From contig JAOSKM010000003.1 in NCBI GenBank assembly GCA_027493625.1, positions 124,001 through 188,000 on the forward strand: a DNA stretch of 64,000 nt, written 5' to 3'. A model generated the notes under the pieces. The model saw nothing but the letters and a program-made list of their open reading frames with translations. It searched no databases and was not told the origin of the DNA. The translations under genes and the position numbers were made by a program. Shown piece by piece: positions 44,431 to 53,603 of this stretch. The stretch comes from Planctomycetota bacterium (GTDB lineage: Bacteria > Planctomycetota > UBA8742 > UBA2392). The first letter of the stretch is position 1. Each line of letters opens with the position of its first letter.

Positions 44431-45278
44431 CGGCAGAACTCCGGACCCGCGATGAAGGCTTCGGGTTTCAGCTCCTCGACCCGTCTCAGTTCATCCGCGC
44501 TGCCGACCACGAAGTACAGCCGCTGGAGTCCCAGGCCGCGCGCAGCCGCGTCTGTGCTGTCCTCGACCTCGGATAACCGGGCATGAAAGGCATCGAAGCC
44601 CCCAAGCCAGGCGGCAATCGGGCCCATCGTTTCGCAGCCGCACGGTAAATCCGGGCGCAGCGCTTTCACCTCCCACAGCAGCCGGCCCGAAAGGCAGGTG
44701 ACGCGATAACGGCCGACATCTTCAGCCAGGCATTCGACGAGTGCCGCGGCCTTGGCTGCGGCGTCCGAGTGATCCGTCTTCACATCCAGCAGCACGCACG
44801 GAAAGTTCCCGGCGTGCTCGCGGACGAAGTCATGCAGCGACAGGAACGGCTCGCCATCGCTTCGCAGCATGGAACCTGCTTCCCTGCTGCCCAATGCCTG
44901 GAAATCAAGGCTTTGCGGACGCGCGCCTGCAAAGTCGTCGCCGTGGCTGAGGTAGGGCACCATGTCCGCCGTGAAACAGACGTCCAGCTCAACCCCACGG
45001 ACTCGGCCGTTCGCCTGCTGCAGTGCGGCCGCTGAATTGGCCGGCCCATCCTGAAGCTGCCCGCGGTGCAGGTACACGGTTTCGGACCCGGCCGTTTCAC
45101 TCCGGGGAGCGGGGACGATGAAGTACAACGCCGCCTCCACTCCCGTGACGAGGCGCAGGATCTTGTGGCGAACCCAGTAACTCTGCCAACTGCCGGCGAG
45201 CACCACGATCAGAACGGTCGTTGCCGCCAGCAACAGGCGCAGTCTGCGCCGGACCGGTCTTTTCACCGCTGTTTGCAT
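44427..45278 (-). CDS. Membrane-anchored glycerophosphodiester phosphodiesterase-like protein
   Basis: About 283 residues from ATG 45278 (MQTAVKRPVRRRLRLLLAA); an upstream ATG at 45380 is open but less likely. One N-terminal helix precedes a GDPD-like TIM barrel with VYLHRGQLQ (HRG), RGVELDVCFTADMVPYLSHGDDF (ExD and HxD catalytic/metal residues, in two pieces) and VLLDVKTD. It would hydrolyse glycerophosphodiesters outside the cytoplasmic membrane. Cotranscribed with the sulfatase-like gene. Confidence 0.75.
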   Translation of the reverse strand: MQTAVKRPVRRRLRLLLAATTVLIVVLAGSWQSYWVRHKILRLVTGVEAALYFIVPAPRSETAGSETVYLHRGQLQDGPANSAAALQQANGRVRGVELDVCFTADMVPYLSHGDDFAGARPQSLDFQALGSREAGSMLRSDGEPFLSLHDFVREHAGNFPCVLLDVKTDHSDAAAKAAALVECLAEDVGRYRVTCLSGRLLWEVKALRPDLPCGCETMGPIAAWLGGFDAFHARLSEVEDSTDAAARGLGLQRLYFVVGSADELRRVEELKPEAFIAGPEFCR

Positions 45279-45403
45279 CGCGACATCATAGCAAGCGCCG
45301 CCGGGCATGCCCGCGGACGGGATGGAGTCGTGGTAATCGCGGGAGAAGAGTAGCGACGCCGGGCGGAATCCTGTATCCACTGGGCAACTGAACAGGAGCT
45401 GCC

Positions 45404-46237
45404 ATGGCCGTTACCCTCAAGCTGGACAAGGACACCTATCAGCTCGGCGAGACCATCCGCGCCGAGGTCACCGTCACCAACGAGGGCGCCGTGACCGCAA
45501 ACGTGCCGGTACCTGAGCTGGCCTTGCCCAGCGTCAGCCTGCACGTTACGCGCCGCCCCGATGCGCCTACGCCCGAAAGCTTCCTGGTGCGCATCCAGGG
45601 CAACTCGCAGAACGCCCGCCTGCAGCCCGGCGAAAGCGTCACCGGCGTAATCGAGATCCCGGCCGTGGACCCGCACGGCCAGCTGATCGAGGCCTACTAT
45701 GAGCCGCGCGGCAGCATCCACCCGTACTTCGAAGGCACGGAGATGCAGGTCAGCAACCGCGTGCCGGTGAAGATCCACGCCGGCGGCAAGAAGCTGTACG
45801 CGCGCATCACCACCGAGGCCGGGCCGATCAAGCTCGAGTTCTTCCCGGACCGCGCCATGAACCACGTGCTCAGCTTCGTGCAGCTGGCCCAGCGCGGCTA
45901 CTTCGACGGCATCGTGTACCACCGCGTGGTGCCGCACTTCGTGATCCAGGGCGGCGACCCCACCGGCACCGGCAGCGGCGGCCCGGGCTACAAGCTGCCC
46001 GCCGAATTCAACGAGATCCCGCACGTGCCCGGCATCCTCAGCATGGCCCGCACCAGCGACCCGCACTCCGCGGGCAGCCAGTATTTCATCTGCACGGACG
46101 ACTGCCCCAACCTCGACAACCAGTACACGGTGTTCGGCCGCGTGGTGGAGGGGCTGGAGGCGGTGATGAAGATCGGCGAAAGCGAGCGCAACGCCGGCAA
46201 GTACCACATGCAGAAGGTGGAGATCGTCGTCGAGTAG
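45404..46237 (+). CDS. Cyclophilin-type peptidyl-prolyl isomerase with N-terminal beta domain
   Basis: 277 residues. Residues 1-120 form an Ig-like beta domain (LKLDKDTYQLGETIRAEVTV); residues about 130-277 are a cyclophilin with YFDGIVYHRVVPHFVIQGGDPTGTG, read in pieces, and SMARTSDPHSAGSQYFIC, the catalytic Arg and Gln. No signal peptide, so probably cytoplasmic. GGAGC precedes ATG 45404. Confidence 0.88.
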   Translation: MAVTLKLDKDTYQLGETIRAEVTVTNEGAVTANVPVPELALPSVSLHVTRRPDAPTPESFLVRIQGNSQNARLQPGESVTGVIEIPAVDPHGQLIEAYYEPRGSIHPYFEGTEMQVSNRVPVKIHAGGKKLYARITTEAGPIKLEFFPDRAMNHVLSFVQLAQRGYFDGIVYHRVVPHFVIQGGDPTGTGSGGPGYKLPAEFNEIPHVPGILSMARTSDPHSAGSQYFICTDDCPNLDNQYTVFGRVVEGLEAVMKIGESERNAGKYHMQKVEIVVE

Positions 46238-46260
46238 CGGCGGTGCCAGTTGACCGCCCG

Positions 46261-46372
46261 CCGGGGCACGCTGCAGCGTACCCCGGCGTGAACAAGAACC
46301 CGTAGGGACACGCTGCCGCGTGTCCCGGCGTTAACAGAACCCCGTTAGGATACGCTGCCGTGTGTCCCTACC
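46261..46372. repeat. Three REP-like palindromes, diverged copies of the 1-kb array
   Basis: GGGGCACGCTGCAGCGTACCCC, GGGACACGCTGCCGCGTGTCCC and a diverged GGATACGCTGCCGTGTGTCCC (each shown as its two arms) stand about 42 bp apart. They share the GGGACACGC...GCGTGTCCC core of the arrays around the RAYT gene 45 kb away. They fill the gap between the cyclophilin and the next small gene. Confidence 0.85.
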
Positions 46373-46382
46373 GGAACAGACC

Positions 46383-46706
46383 ATGGAAAAACAAGACACC
46401 CAGCGCGACCGCAAACCCGTGCCCGACCAGGTCACGATCCGCGGCGACGCGGCGCTGCTGAAGCAGGCGGCCGAGGCCCTGGCCGGCAAGCCCCTGCGCG
46501 CGGGTGTCCGCGGCTACGTGATCCCCGCCGACGCCGAGGCCTGCACCGAGGCCATCGACAACGGCGCGATTTCAGCCCTGCACCTGGCCGGCTTCACCAT
46601 CTGCAACCCGGCCACACCCAAACCCGCGCTCGCCCAGGGCGAGTTCGAGCTTGCCATCCCCGGCGCCGCACTGAACGAAGTAGTAGAAGCGATCCGCGCC
46701 GGGTAG
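46383..46706 (+). CDS. Small protein resembling a fragment of the aconitase/LeuC large-domain, without cluster cysteines
   Basis: 107 residues from ATG 46383 (MEKQDTQRDRK). The central text GVRGYVIPADAEACTEAIDNG then LHLAGFTICNPATPKPALAQGE resembles the part of aconitase/LeuC proteins that reads like VIPASREVYLEAL...EAGA...NPGCGPC; here the CxxC cluster ligands are replaced by ATPK. No signal or membrane segment. Likely a free-standing degenerate relative. I am unsure of homology. Confidence 0.5.
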   Translation: MEKQDTQRDRKPVPDQVTIRGDAALLKQAAEALAGKPLRAGVRGYVIPADAEACTEAIDNGAISALHLAGFTICNPATPKPALAQGEFELAIPGAALNEVVEAIRAG

Positions 46707-46715
46707 CATCTCGCC

Positions 46716-48053
46716 ATGAACTCCGCCGAGCAGGCCTACCTGTTCCGCCACGCTGTGGTGCGCGACGCCGCCTACTCCCTGCAACTGCCGGGCGAGCGCG
46801 CCCAGCTGCACGCCCTGGCCCTGCACGTGCTGGAACACCTGACGCCGGCCGACCAGCTTGACCACACCGCCGCCCTGATGGCCGAGCACGCCCGCCTCGC
46901 GCGTGAAGGCGGCGCCGAACCTGAGCGCATGCTGGCCGCCGAGACCCGCCACCTGGCGACGGCAGTGGACTTCGCGGCGTCCAGGGATGACCTGCCCGCC
47001 CTGCTGGCACTGGCGATGCTGCAGGTGGAGCTGCCGGGCGCCGCGCCGCGCGAGCGCATCGAGGCCCTGGTGCTCGCGGGCCAGGCCGCGCTGGGACTGG
47101 GACGCAGGGAGCTCGCCGAACAACTCGCGCAACGGATGCTTGAGACGGCGACCGGCATGGGCGATGCGGTGCAGGTAGGACGCGCCTACCGGGCACTCTC
47201 CACGGTGCAGCAGATCAAGGGACAAGGCGAAGCTTCCGCCCGGCACATCCGGCAGTCGATCGAGATCCTGCAGCGCGCGGGCGACCGGCGCGAACTTGCA
47301 AACTCGCTGATCGGCGCCGGGTTCTTTGCCATGATCTACGGGCGCAACGCGGAGGCACGTGAACACATCCAGCAGGCCTTGCAGCTTTCAGACGAATTCC
47401 CGTTCGAGAAGTCCAAGGCCTTGCGGGCCATGGGCGACACGCTGATGCGCACCGGCGAGTACGAAGCGGCACTGGATTGCTTCCGAAAGTCCATCGCTGT
47501 CCTTCCCGCCCATCTGCCGCGCCATCACACGGTCGCGGCCCGCAAGGGCGCCGCCTTTGCCCTGTCGCGCATGGGCCGTCTCGATGGGGCAGCGCACGAG
47601 CTTTCACAGCTGCTGCAGCAGGCGCTGAAGGCCGGCCGCTACACGGACGCCTTCAACTGCACCACGCTGCTCGGGGAAATCGAGGTGGAGAAAGGCGAGC
47701 TGGAACGCGCTGAGGCCCACATGCGCAGCGCCCTGCAGCTCGCCTCCGAGGGCGGACGACACGAGAGCGCCGTGGCGCTGGGCAACCTCGGCGGCTTGCT
47801 CGTGCAGCGCGGCAAGCTGACCGAGGCGGAGTCCCTGCTTCAGGAATCGCTCCGGTTGCGCAACCCGGCCACACCCGAGGCCGACATGGTGTCCGTGATG
47901 TTCCACCTCGGCGAGCTGCGTTTCCTGCAGGACCGGCATGAGGAAGCGCGGCGGCACTACGCAAGTTGCGAAGAGCTGGGCCGCCGCTTCGGCGACAGAC
48001 GCTACGCGGAACGCGTGCAGGCGCGGCTCGATTCCCTGGACCCTCTGCCCTAA
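46716..48053 (+). CDS. TPR-repeat protein
   Basis: 445 residues, all helical. The N-terminal YLFRHAVVRDAAYSLQLPGERAQLH motif (read in pieces) is the segment that follows the ATPase module in AAA-TPR regulators of the guanylate-cyclase/kinase type, but that ATPase part is absent, so this is a free-standing TPR half. At least eight TPR units follow (ASARHIRQSIEILQRAGD, AREHIQQALQLSDE, ALDCFRKSIAVLP, AEAHMRSALQLASEGG, AESLLQESLRLRN). Probably a scaffold for protein contacts. Confidence 0.75.
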   Translation: MNSAEQAYLFRHAVVRDAAYSLQLPGERAQLHALALHVLEHLTPADQLDHTAALMAEHARLAREGGAEPERMLAAETRHLATAVDFAASRDDLPALLALAMLQVELPGAAPRERIEALVLAGQAALGLGRRELAEQLAQRMLETATGMGDAVQVGRAYRALSTVQQIKGQGEASARHIRQSIEILQRAGDRRELANSLIGAGFFAMIYGRNAEAREHIQQALQLSDEFPFEKSKALRAMGDTLMRTGEYEAALDCFRKSIAVLPAHLPRHHTVAARKGAAFALSRMGRLDGAAHELSQLLQQALKAGRYTDAFNCTTLLGEIEVEKGELERAEAHMRSALQLASEGGRHESAVALGNLGGLLVQRGKLTEAESLLQESLRLRNPATPEADMVSVMFHLGELRFLQDRHEEARRHYASCEELGRRFGDRRYAERVQARLDSLDPLP

Positions 48054-48307
48054 GCGGACCGCGCCATGAACTGAATCTCGGCCGCAACCCTGAATGCCGG
48101 CGTCACCCGCAGCCGTGACCGCAGTCTCTGCGCTTTCGCTTTTGGGTGCAAAACCGGCCCGCCAAAGCTATAAAATCACGGTGTTCGGGCACGGCCAAGC
48201 GGCCGTGCCTGCGGTTTCCCGGGAACGGCCAAGGTCGTTCCTCTCGTTTTGTTTCTGGAGTTTGCGTCACCCGCGATCCGCGCCATACGCCGTGACTTGA
48301 GGTCCTC
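48054..48307. other. Intergenic region with two hairpins before the aconitase-like gene
   Basis: GCACGGCC-AAGC-GGCCGTGC (48189-48208) and GGAACG...CGTTCC (about 48223-48242) can form two consecutive hairpins in the leader of the aconitase-family gene. They have no T-tracts. Either repeats or a leader structure; no gene seen. Confidence 0.45.
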
Positions 48308-50287
48308 ATGCCGTTGCCCAAAACCGTCAAGCTGAACCCCGACAAGCGCGTGCTGTTCCTGACCAAGGACCTGGAGCTGATCAAGAAACAGCTCTATGAG
48401 GGCCTGAACCTGCGCATGGCCGACCTGCGCGTCGAGGACCTGCTGGACGACATCAACACCGACACCATGACCCCCGCCTGGGTCTGCTTCGACTACGACC
48501 CCGCCAAGCTCGCCCGCAACGCCTACGCCGGCCTGTTCGACGCAAGCGGCGACCGCGTGTTCAAGGAAGACGCCCTGATCAACGGCAACTTCGAGGTGAT
48601 CGTTTCCGGCCAGCGCAAGGGCACCGGCAGCAGCCGCGAAACCGCGCCCCAGGCCGAAAAGTGGGCGGGCATCCGCATCGTGATCGCGGCCAGCTTCGCG
48701 CCGATCCATGAGCGCAATAACATCAACCTGGGCCAGATCATGGGCGACCATGAGCAGCTCAAGCGCCTGCAGGCGGGGCAAGAATTGCCGCTCAGCGAGT
48801 TCACCAAGCAGTTCGACCCGGTTACTCGCATCACGCTGGAAGCCGGCGGCCTGTTTCCGTTCAGCAAAGAGTTGGCCGAGGGCAAGCTCGATCTGCCCAA
48901 GCTGGCCAACGCCAAACGCCCAATGACCATGGCTGAGAAGCTGATTGCCAGCCACTTAGTCGAAGGCCAGGGCGAGCCGTACGTCAAGCCCGGCGATCCC
49001 GTGATGGTCAAGGTGGACGCCGGCTACAGCCACGAGTTCACCACCGCCCAGGTGCACTACTTCCTGGAAAACGAATACGGCCGCGACTACAGCGTCCAGA
49101 ACCCCGAGAAGTTCGCGGTGTTCGAAGACCACCTGCTGTACGCCAAGGGCGTGACGCGCTTCAAGCCGTTCGCCGACAAGATCGGCACGCTGGTGGAGAT
49201 GCAGAACGCCTTCCAGAAGCACACGGGCGTGCGAGACTACAGCGCCGTGGGCGGCATCAGCCCGGGCATCTGCCACCAGGTCGCGCGCGAGCATTTCATT
49301 GACGTCGGCGACTTCGTGCAGGCGACGGATTCACACACCTGCATGGGCGGGGCATCCAACGCGCTGGCCTACGGCGTGGGCGCTACGGAGTACGCCGGGC
49401 TGATCTACAGCGGCTCGACCTTCGTGCAGGTGCCGGAAAGCATTCGCTTCAATTTGGTGGGCGAGCTGCAGCCGGGCGTCACGGCCAAGGACGTGATGCT
49501 GCATATTCTTGACACCTATGCGAAGCGGGAAGACACGCTCAACCGCGTGATGGAATTCGGCGGCCCGGGACTGGCCAGCATCAGCATGGACGAGCGCGCG
49601 ACCCTGACCAACATGGCCACCGAGTGCAGCGCCAAGACCGGCATCTGCGAGGCCGACGACGTGCTGTGGGGCTGGCTGAAGGCCCAGCGCAAGCTCAGCG
49701 ACGCGGACCTCAAGCGCCAGAAGGCCCGCGCCGTGGCGCCGGACAAGGGCGCCCACTACGACGGCGGCGTGCACGTGATCAACCTGAGCCAGATCAAGCC
49801 CATGGTGGCCGAGCCCGGCGACCCCACCTACGGCAAGCTGATCTCTGAGCTGGGCGACGTGAAGATCGACATCGCCTACGCGGGCTCATGCACCGCGGGC
49901 AAGTACGACGACTTCGACTATTACGCGCAGGTGTGCCGCGAGGCCGTGGACGCGGGCCTGAAGGTGCACGAGGGCGTGAAGATGTACATCCAGTACGGCA
50001 GCGAGGGCGTGAAGAAGTACGCCGAGGCCAAGGGCTACCCCGAGCTGTTCGCCAAGGCCGGCGTGGAAGTGATCAACCCCGGCTGCGGCGCCTGCATCGG
50101 CTGCGGCCCCGGCGTAAGCGAGAGCAAAGAGCAGGTAACGGTAAGCGCCATCAACCGCAACTTCCCCGGCCGCTCAGGCCCCGGCAAGCTGTACCTGGCC
50201 AGCCCGCTGACCGTGGCGGCCTCAGCGTTCACGGGCAAGATCAGCGCCTACAAGGAAGGCATGTTCGCCAAACTGGCGGCGGTGTAG
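48308..50287 (+). CDS. Aconitase-family hydro-lyase with swivel domain first
   Basis: 659 residues. Residues about 35-165 look like the LeuD/swivel domain (DDINTDTMTPAW, VSGQRKGTGSSRETAPQAEKW) and about 200-659 like the LeuC/aconitase catalytic domain with [4Fe-4S] cysteines in TDSHTCMGGASNALA and NPGCGACIGCGPG. In canonical AcnA the swivel is C-terminal; here it is N-terminal without the HEAT-like domain of AcnB. Possible substrates are citrate/isocitrate, isopropylmalate, homocitrate or methylcitrate. Single gene with a hairpin-containing leader. Confidence 0.85.
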   Translation: MPLPKTVKLNPDKRVLFLTKDLELIKKQLYEGLNLRMADLRVEDLLDDINTDTMTPAWVCFDYDPAKLARNAYAGLFDASGDRVFKEDALINGNFEVIVSGQRKGTGSSRETAPQAEKWAGIRIVIAASFAPIHERNNINLGQIMGDHEQLKRLQAGQELPLSEFTKQFDPVTRITLEAGGLFPFSKELAEGKLDLPKLANAKRPMTMAEKLIASHLVEGQGEPYVKPGDPVMVKVDAGYSHEFTTAQVHYFLENEYGRDYSVQNPEKFAVFEDHLLYAKGVTRFKPFADKIGTLVEMQNAFQKHTGVRDYSAVGGISPGICHQVAREHFIDVGDFVQATDSHTCMGGASNALAYGVGATEYAGLIYSGSTFVQVPESIRFNLVGELQPGVTAKDVMLHILDTYAKREDTLNRVMEFGGPGLASISMDERATLTNMATECSAKTGICEADDVLWGWLKAQRKLSDADLKRQKARAVAPDKGAHYDGGVHVINLSQIKPMVAEPGDPTYGKLISELGDVKIDIAYAGSCTAGKYDDFDYYAQVCREAVDAGLKVHEGVKMYIQYGSEGVKKYAEAKGYPELFAKAGVEVINPGCGACIGCGPGVSESKEQVTVSAINRNFPGRSGPGKLYLASPLTVAASAFTGKISAYKEGMFAKLAAV

Positions 50288-50366
50288 CTGGTGGCACTGG
50301 TGTCCGCACCAGTGCCCGGCGGACACGGGTGAGGACACCCGTGCCACTGCCTTGTAGTCTGCCACC

Positions 50367-50654
50367 ATGGCCAAGTTCCTGAACAAGCCGATGACACTGG
50401 GGCGCGCCTTTGGCGTGCTGGCGGGCACCATTGTGCTGGGCGGCGTGGTCGGCGGCGCATTGGGCTGGGGCATTGGCACATACACGCCCGAGTACTACCG
50501 CAGCGTGTTCCGCACCCAGTCGCCGGGCTTCAACCCCGTGGAAATGGGCATCGCGCTCGGCGTCACCGAGGGCGTGTTCGTGGGCCTGATCGTGGGCCTG
50601 GTGGTGATCGGCATCCTGACCTGGCAGCACGTGCGCCTGGCCAACCGAACATAA
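50367..50654 (+). CDS. Small two-helix membrane protein
   Basis: 95 residues with two helices (about 12-36, AFGVLAGTIVLGGVVGGALGW, and about 62-85, GIALGVTEGVFVGLIVGLVV). Gly-rich helices and a short C-terminus. No family recognised. The 80-bp gap to the aconitase gene contains a GTGGCACTGGTGTCCGCACC palindrome-like text. Confidence 0.65.
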   Translation: MAKFLNKPMTLGRAFGVLAGTIVLGGVVGGALGWGIGTYTPEYYRSVFRTQSPGFNPVEMGIALGVTEGVFVGLIVGLVVIGILTWQHVRLANRT

Positions 50655-50720
50655 ATCACGCCATGCTTGCGCTGTCTTTCGCCCTGCAGGCCACCCTGTG
50701 CATCGCGGCCTGCGCCGCAG

Positions 50721-50913
50721 TGCCCCGAAGGGGCAATTCTGTCAGCCCAAGGCGAAGCCTTGGGTTTGCGTTTGCGCACCGGATGCCGGCCCTGAAAGGG
50801 TCGTTCATTGAGCCGTGGGCCGGGATGAACCGGCCCTTCAGGCCGGTGGAGATCCGTGATATCCGGATTCCCAGGCCTTTGGCCCGGGCTTTTTGAATCG
50901 GCCCTTCGGGCCG
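50721..50913. repeat. Array of four or more short hairpins with GAA/TTC loops
   Basis: GCCCC-GAA-GGGGC (about 50722-50734), CCCAAGGC-GAA-GCCTTGGG (50746-50764), CCGGCC-CTTCA-GGCCGG (50830-50846) and CGGCCC-TTC-GGGCCG (50899-50913). They fill the 400-bp gap before the serpin cluster, together with GGCCCGGGCTTTTTG, which may end transcription. The remaining bases to 51054 show only the serpin leader. Confidence 0.75.
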
Positions 50914-51054
50914 GGGCAACGCACTACCCAGGTTCGGATTCTGCCAATCCTATAGCGTTCCAACTGATGGTCAGCGAACCACTTACGCATCCCAAATAGC
51001 GGGAACCGCTGCGGTCCGTTCGCGTCCTAGAGGACCACGAAACCGGAGACGAAG

Positions 51055-52287
51055 ATGAAGGTGAAGACACTGGGCAAGATCAGCGCGGCGCTGGCCACGG
51101 CACTGCTGGCTGGCAGTTTCTACTCGGGCAGCATCAGCGCCAACGGCGACGAAAAATCTGAACGCACGGCCACGCAGGCCGCGCGCGACGTTTCCGGCGC
51201 GAACAACCAGTTCGGTTTCGAGCTGCTCAAACGCCTGCACGAAGACGGCAAGAACACCTTCATTTCACCCACCAGCATCGGCACCGCCCTGCAGATGACC
51301 AGCCGCGGCGCCAAGGGCGACACCCTGGCCGAGATGAACAACACCATGCACGTCGAGAAGCTCGAGGTCGGCCAGGCCAACCGCGACCTGAAAGACGCCC
51401 TCAGCGGCCGTGAAGACGTGAAGCTGGCGGTGGCCAACTCGGTGTGGGCCGATCCTTCGCGCATCACGCTGAACCAGGAGTTCTGCGGCAAGGTGAAGGC
51501 CGAGTTCGACGCGGAGTTCGAGTCGGTCAGCTTCGCCGACCCCAAGGCGCGCGAGACCATCAACGGCTGGGTCAGCGACAAGACCGAGAAGATGATCCCC
51601 GAGCTGATCAAGCAGGACATCAGCGGCGCGGTCACGGTGCTGGTGAACGCCATCTACTTCAAGGGCAACTGGACCCACAAGTTCGACAAGGCCAAGACCA
51701 CCGACGCCGAGTTCAAGCTGGCCGACGGCACCACCACGCCGATCAAGCTGATGTCGAACAAGGACGAGTACAACTACGCCGAGAACGACGAGCTGCAGAT
51801 CATCGGCATGCCCTACGGCGCGGACAAAACTGTCAAGATGTGGGTGCTGCTGCCCAAGGAAGGCAAGAGCCTCGACGAGCAGGTGAAAAGCCTCGACGCC
51901 GCCAAGTTCGCCCAGCTGCGCGAGCGCGCCTGGGAACGCGAAGGCACCATCAAGCTGCCCCGCTTCAAGATGCGCTTCGGCAAAGACCTGGTCGAAGACC
52001 TGGAAGCCCTGGGCATCAAGAAGGCATTTACCTCTGCCGCCGACTTCAGCGGCTTTGAAGAAGGCGAAGGCGGCGAGCTGTTCATCACCAAGGTGATCCA
52101 CGAGGCCGTCATCGACGTCAACGAGGAAGGCACCGAGGCGGCAGCCGCCACGGCCGTGGTAATGGAAAGGGGCGCGCCGCCCAAGCCGTTCACGATGGTG
52201 TGCGACCGCCCGTTCCTGGTGGCGATCGCGGACGACGTGACGGGCTCCATCCTGTTCATGGGCACGGTCTACAAGCCAGGCGAGTAA
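51055..52287 (+). CDS. Secreted serpin 1
   Basis: 410 residues. Signal peptide (KISAALATALLAGSFYSGSISA) then a complete serpin fold: NTFISPTSIGTALQMTS (helix B), VNAIYFKGNWTHKF, and the reactive-centre hinge EEGTEAAAATAVVM followed by ERGAPP and FTMVCDRPFLVAI. Small residues at P12-P9 and Thr at P8 indicate an inhibitory serpin that traps serine or cysteine proteases. Counting from the hinge puts the scissile bond near Glu-Arg-Gly. First of three tandem paralogues, with 12 nt before the next. Exported to periplasm or surface. Confidence 0.93.
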   Translation: MKVKTLGKISAALATALLAGSFYSGSISANGDEKSERTATQAARDVSGANNQFGFELLKRLHEDGKNTFISPTSIGTALQMTSRGAKGDTLAEMNNTMHVEKLEVGQANRDLKDALSGREDVKLAVANSVWADPSRITLNQEFCGKVKAEFDAEFESVSFADPKARETINGWVSDKTEKMIPELIKQDISGAVTVLVNAIYFKGNWTHKFDKAKTTDAEFKLADGTTTPIKLMSNKDEYNYAENDELQIIGMPYGADKTVKMWVLLPKEGKSLDEQVKSLDAAKFAQLRERAWEREGTIKLPRFKMRFGKDLVEDLEALGIKKAFTSAADFSGFEEGEGGELFITKVIHEAVIDVNEEGTEAAAATAVVMERGAPPKPFTMVCDRPFLVAIADDVTGSILFMGTVYKPGE

Positions 52288-52299
52288 CGGAGGCAAGTC

Positions 52300-53523
52300 A
52301 TGTTCAAGTGGATGCTGCCCGCGGCGGCCGTCGCCGCCCTGGCCATGGGCTGCGCGCTCACGGGCAACAGCGCCAGCGCCGAAGATGACGCGCGAGGCAA
52401 GAAATCCCGCGCCCGCGAGCTGTCGGAGCGCAACAGCGAATTCGGCGTGGACCTGTTCAAGCGCCTGCACGTGAAGGGCGAGAACACCTTCATCTCGCCC
52501 ACCAGCATCGCCATGTGCCTGCAGATGGTGGCCCAGGCCAGCAAGGGCGACACCAACGCCGAGTTCCGCAAGACCATGCACCTGGGCGAGATCGACCTGG
52601 ACCTGGCCAACGCCGACCTGCTTGAGCGCCTGAAGGATCGCGACGGGGCCAAGCTGCGCGTCGCCAACGCCCTGTGGTCCGACCCCGCCCGCGTCACCCT
52701 GAACCAGGAGTACGTGGACGAAATGGCCAAGTACTTCGAGGCCGAGGTGCGCGCCTCCGACTTCGACGCGCCGGCCACCCTGGACGAGGTCAACGGCTGG
52801 ATCAGCGACAAGACCGAGAAGAAGATTCCCAGGATGCTCGAGCGCATCGAGAAGGACGACGTCACCTTCCTGATCAACGCCATCTACTTCAAGGGCGCCT
52901 GGAGCTACCAGTTCGACAAGGAAGATACCAAGGAGGCTGACTTCCACCTGGCCGACGGCAGCACCACCAAGGTCCAGATGATGCGGCGCAGCGACGAGAT
53001 CCCCTACGCCGAGCTGCCCGGCCTGCAGCTGGTGAAGCTGCCCTACGGCGGCGACAAGAAGATCGCCATGTGGGTGGCCCTGCCGGCCGCGGACTCAAGC
53101 CTCGAGAAGCTGATCGCCGGCATGGACAAGGGCAGCCTGAAGCGCTGGCAGGACGCCGCGCACGCAAGGGAAGGCACCCTGAAGCTGCCGCGCATCAAGA
53201 TGAAGTTCAAGAAGAACCTGAACGACGACCTCAAGGCGCTCGGCATCAAGCTGGCGTTTGATTCCGGCAGCGCTGACCTCTCGCGCCTGGGCAGCTCGGT
53301 CATGGGCAGGCTGTACCTCGGCTTCGTGCTGCACGAAGCCGTGGTGGAAGTGAACGAAGAAGGTACCGAGGCGGCGGCCGCCACCATCGCAGGTATCAAG
53401 GCCGAAAGTATCGGCCCGGAGCCCTTCAGCATGGTGTGTGACCGGCCGTTCCTGTTCTGGATCAGCGACGAGAACACCGGCGCCACGCTGTTCATGGGCG
53501 CGGTCTACAAGCCGGGAGAGTAG
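52300..53523 (+). CDS. Secreted lipoprotein-like serpin 2
   Basis: 407 residues. The N-terminus AAAVAALAMGCALTG has a Cys at about 17 that fits a lipobox, so this copy may be membrane-anchored, unlike serpin 1. The serpin fold is complete (NTFISPTSIAMCLQMVA; INAIYFKGAWSYQF). The hinge is EEGTEAAAATIAGI and the loop then reads KAESIGPEPFSMVCDRPF. The inhibitory hinge is conserved and the scissile region differs from serpins 1 and 3. Twelve nt after serpin 1, so cotranscribed. Confidence 0.92.
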   Translation: MFKWMLPAAAVAALAMGCALTGNSASAEDDARGKKSRARELSERNSEFGVDLFKRLHVKGENTFISPTSIAMCLQMVAQASKGDTNAEFRKTMHLGEIDLDLANADLLERLKDRDGAKLRVANALWSDPARVTLNQEYVDEMAKYFEAEVRASDFDAPATLDEVNGWISDKTEKKIPRMLERIEKDDVTFLINAIYFKGAWSYQFDKEDTKEADFHLADGSTTKVQMMRRSDEIPYAELPGLQLVKLPYGGDKKIAMWVALPAADSSLEKLIAGMDKGSLKRWQDAAHAREGTLKLPRIKMKFKKNLNDDLKALGIKLAFDSGSADLSRLGSSVMGRLYLGFVLHEAVVEVNEEGTEAAAATIAGIKAESIGPEPFSMVCDRPFLFWISDENTGATLFMGAVYKPGE

Positions 53524-53603
53524 GCGGCAGAAACAGGAGCCGCAAGCGCAAGCGCGCGGTACGAAGGCAGGCACAAGGTACGAAATCGAAAACGGAGACA
53601 CTC

